Part shown: piece by piece, positions 5,265-5,519 of the stretch
How the letters are laid out: each line of letters begins with the position of its first letter
How positions within the stretch are numbered: the first letter of the stretch is position 1
Translations under genes and position numbers: made by a program
The notes under the pieces: generated by a model
Database searches by the model: none
Told to the model about the DNA's origin: nothing
Seen by the model: only the letters and a program-made list of their open reading frames with translations
Source of the DNA: Rhodospirillaceae bacterium
GTDB lineage: Bacteria > Pseudomonadota > Alphaproteobacteria > Rhodospirillales_A > Casp-alpha2
Length of the DNA stretch: 5,519 nucleotides
Reading direction: 5' to 3'
Assembly: GCA_003488105.1 (NCBI GenBank)
Contig: DNMS01000184.1
Location: forward strand, 1,462 to 6,980

Positions 5265-5519
5265 AGGCAGCTTTGCTGCGTACCAGTATAGAGAATCCGG
5301 CGAATCCGGCGCCGGCCAGGGCGAGCGCCGACATGGCCCAGAAGGCGCCGCCGCCCAGAGATGAGAACAGCAGTCCGGCGCCATAGGACGCAGCGCTCAT
5401 GCCGACGCCAAGGGTAATGGCGAACAGGCTTTGCGCGGAGGCCGACAGGGAGGGGTCCACCCGCTCGGTGATCAGGTGGATGATGCCCAGGTGCGTCGCG
5501 CCGTAGCTGAGCCCGTGCA
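5254..5519 (-). CDS. MFS transporter, C-terminal end (enters from the right edge)
   Basis: The last 87 codons and the stop of a minus-strand gene whose start lies beyond the window. The frame is open to the edge, so the GTG at 5460 is internal, not a start. The opening HGLSYGATHLG, then DPSLSASAQSLFA, a glycine-rich helix (ITLGVGMSAASYGAGLLF) and a final helix (AFWAMSALALAGAGFAGFSILV), ending in a short polar tail, is the pattern of the last helices of the MFS_1-like group that includes phenylpropionate-permease-like (HcaT) proteins. This is a proton-coupled or facilitative inner-membrane carrier by family. The substrate cannot be judged from this fragment, and nothing ties it to the TRAP locus except proximity. 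Confidence 0.85.
   Translation of the reverse strand, partial: HGLSYGATHLGIIHLITERVDPSLSASAQSLFAITLGVGMSAASYGAGLLFSSLGGGAFWAMSALALAGAGFAGFSILVRSKAASGG

Noticed and set aside
5126..5386. 86-codon plus-strand frame in the right-hand gap
   Set aside because: It runs through the AT-rich intergenic region into the antisense of the MFS gene, with no ribosome site and no recognisable domain.
5254..5460. Complete 68-residue membrane protein starting at GTG 5460
   Set aside because: The frame continues open to the window edge, and the upstream residues (HGLSYGATHLG) are part of the MFS pattern, so the GTG is an internal valine codon.
1..5519. CRISPR array, insertion sequence, tRNA/rRNA, toxin-antitoxin or phage-defence genes
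   Set aside because: I looked on both strands and saw no regularly spaced repeats of CRISPR type, no terminal inverted repeats with a transposase, no cloverleaf-like segment and no defence-type protein motifs.

Overview
The window looks like chromosomal DNA of a Gram-negative proteobacterium, most likely an alphaproteobacterium. The coding regions are GC-rich with G/C-heavy third codon positions. The protein families (a tripartite TRAP transporter, a GMC flavoprotein oxidoreductase, an IclR regulator) are typical of heterotrophic aquatic or soil alphaproteobacteria. The lineage is inferred from gene content and style; no rRNA or other marker gene is present.

Layout. A GMC-family FAD oxidoreductase runs off the left edge on the minus strand (1-238). 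A 227-bp divergent intergenic region with an AT-rich, repeat-filled core follows (239-465). Next comes a plus-strand cluster: TRAP substrate-binding protein (466-1587), a strong GC-rich hairpin in the gap (1612-1661), TRAP small permease subunit (1703-2317), TRAP large permease subunit (2320-3639) and an IclR-family regulator (3693-4472). Convergent to this cluster is a minus-strand gene for an unrecognised three-helix membrane protein with a long basic/charged tail (4524-5066). An AT-rich gap with several inverted repeats (5067-5253) separates it from the C-terminal end of an MFS transporter that enters from the right edge on the minus strand (5254-5519).

How the parts fit. The binding protein captures a solute in the periplasm, and the Q and M subunits import it using an ion gradient. 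The adjacent IclR protein probably controls the operon through the repeat-rich divergent region. The GMC enzyme reading away from the same region may oxidise the imported compound or a derivative. The substrate cannot be read from the sequence. A conserved-position arginine in the binding protein fits a carboxylate ligand, and the permease resembles the branch annotated for keto-acid, mannitol or chloroaromatic uptake. The two rightmost minus-strand genes have no evident link to the TRAP locus.

I found no tRNA, rRNA, CRISPR array, insertion sequence or phage gene. The window is mostly an ordinary catabolic transport locus. The parts most worth a second look are the repeat array in the divergent promoter region, the intra-operon hairpin, a vicinal cysteine pair beside the presumed ligand-site motif of the binding protein, and the uncharacterised membrane protein.
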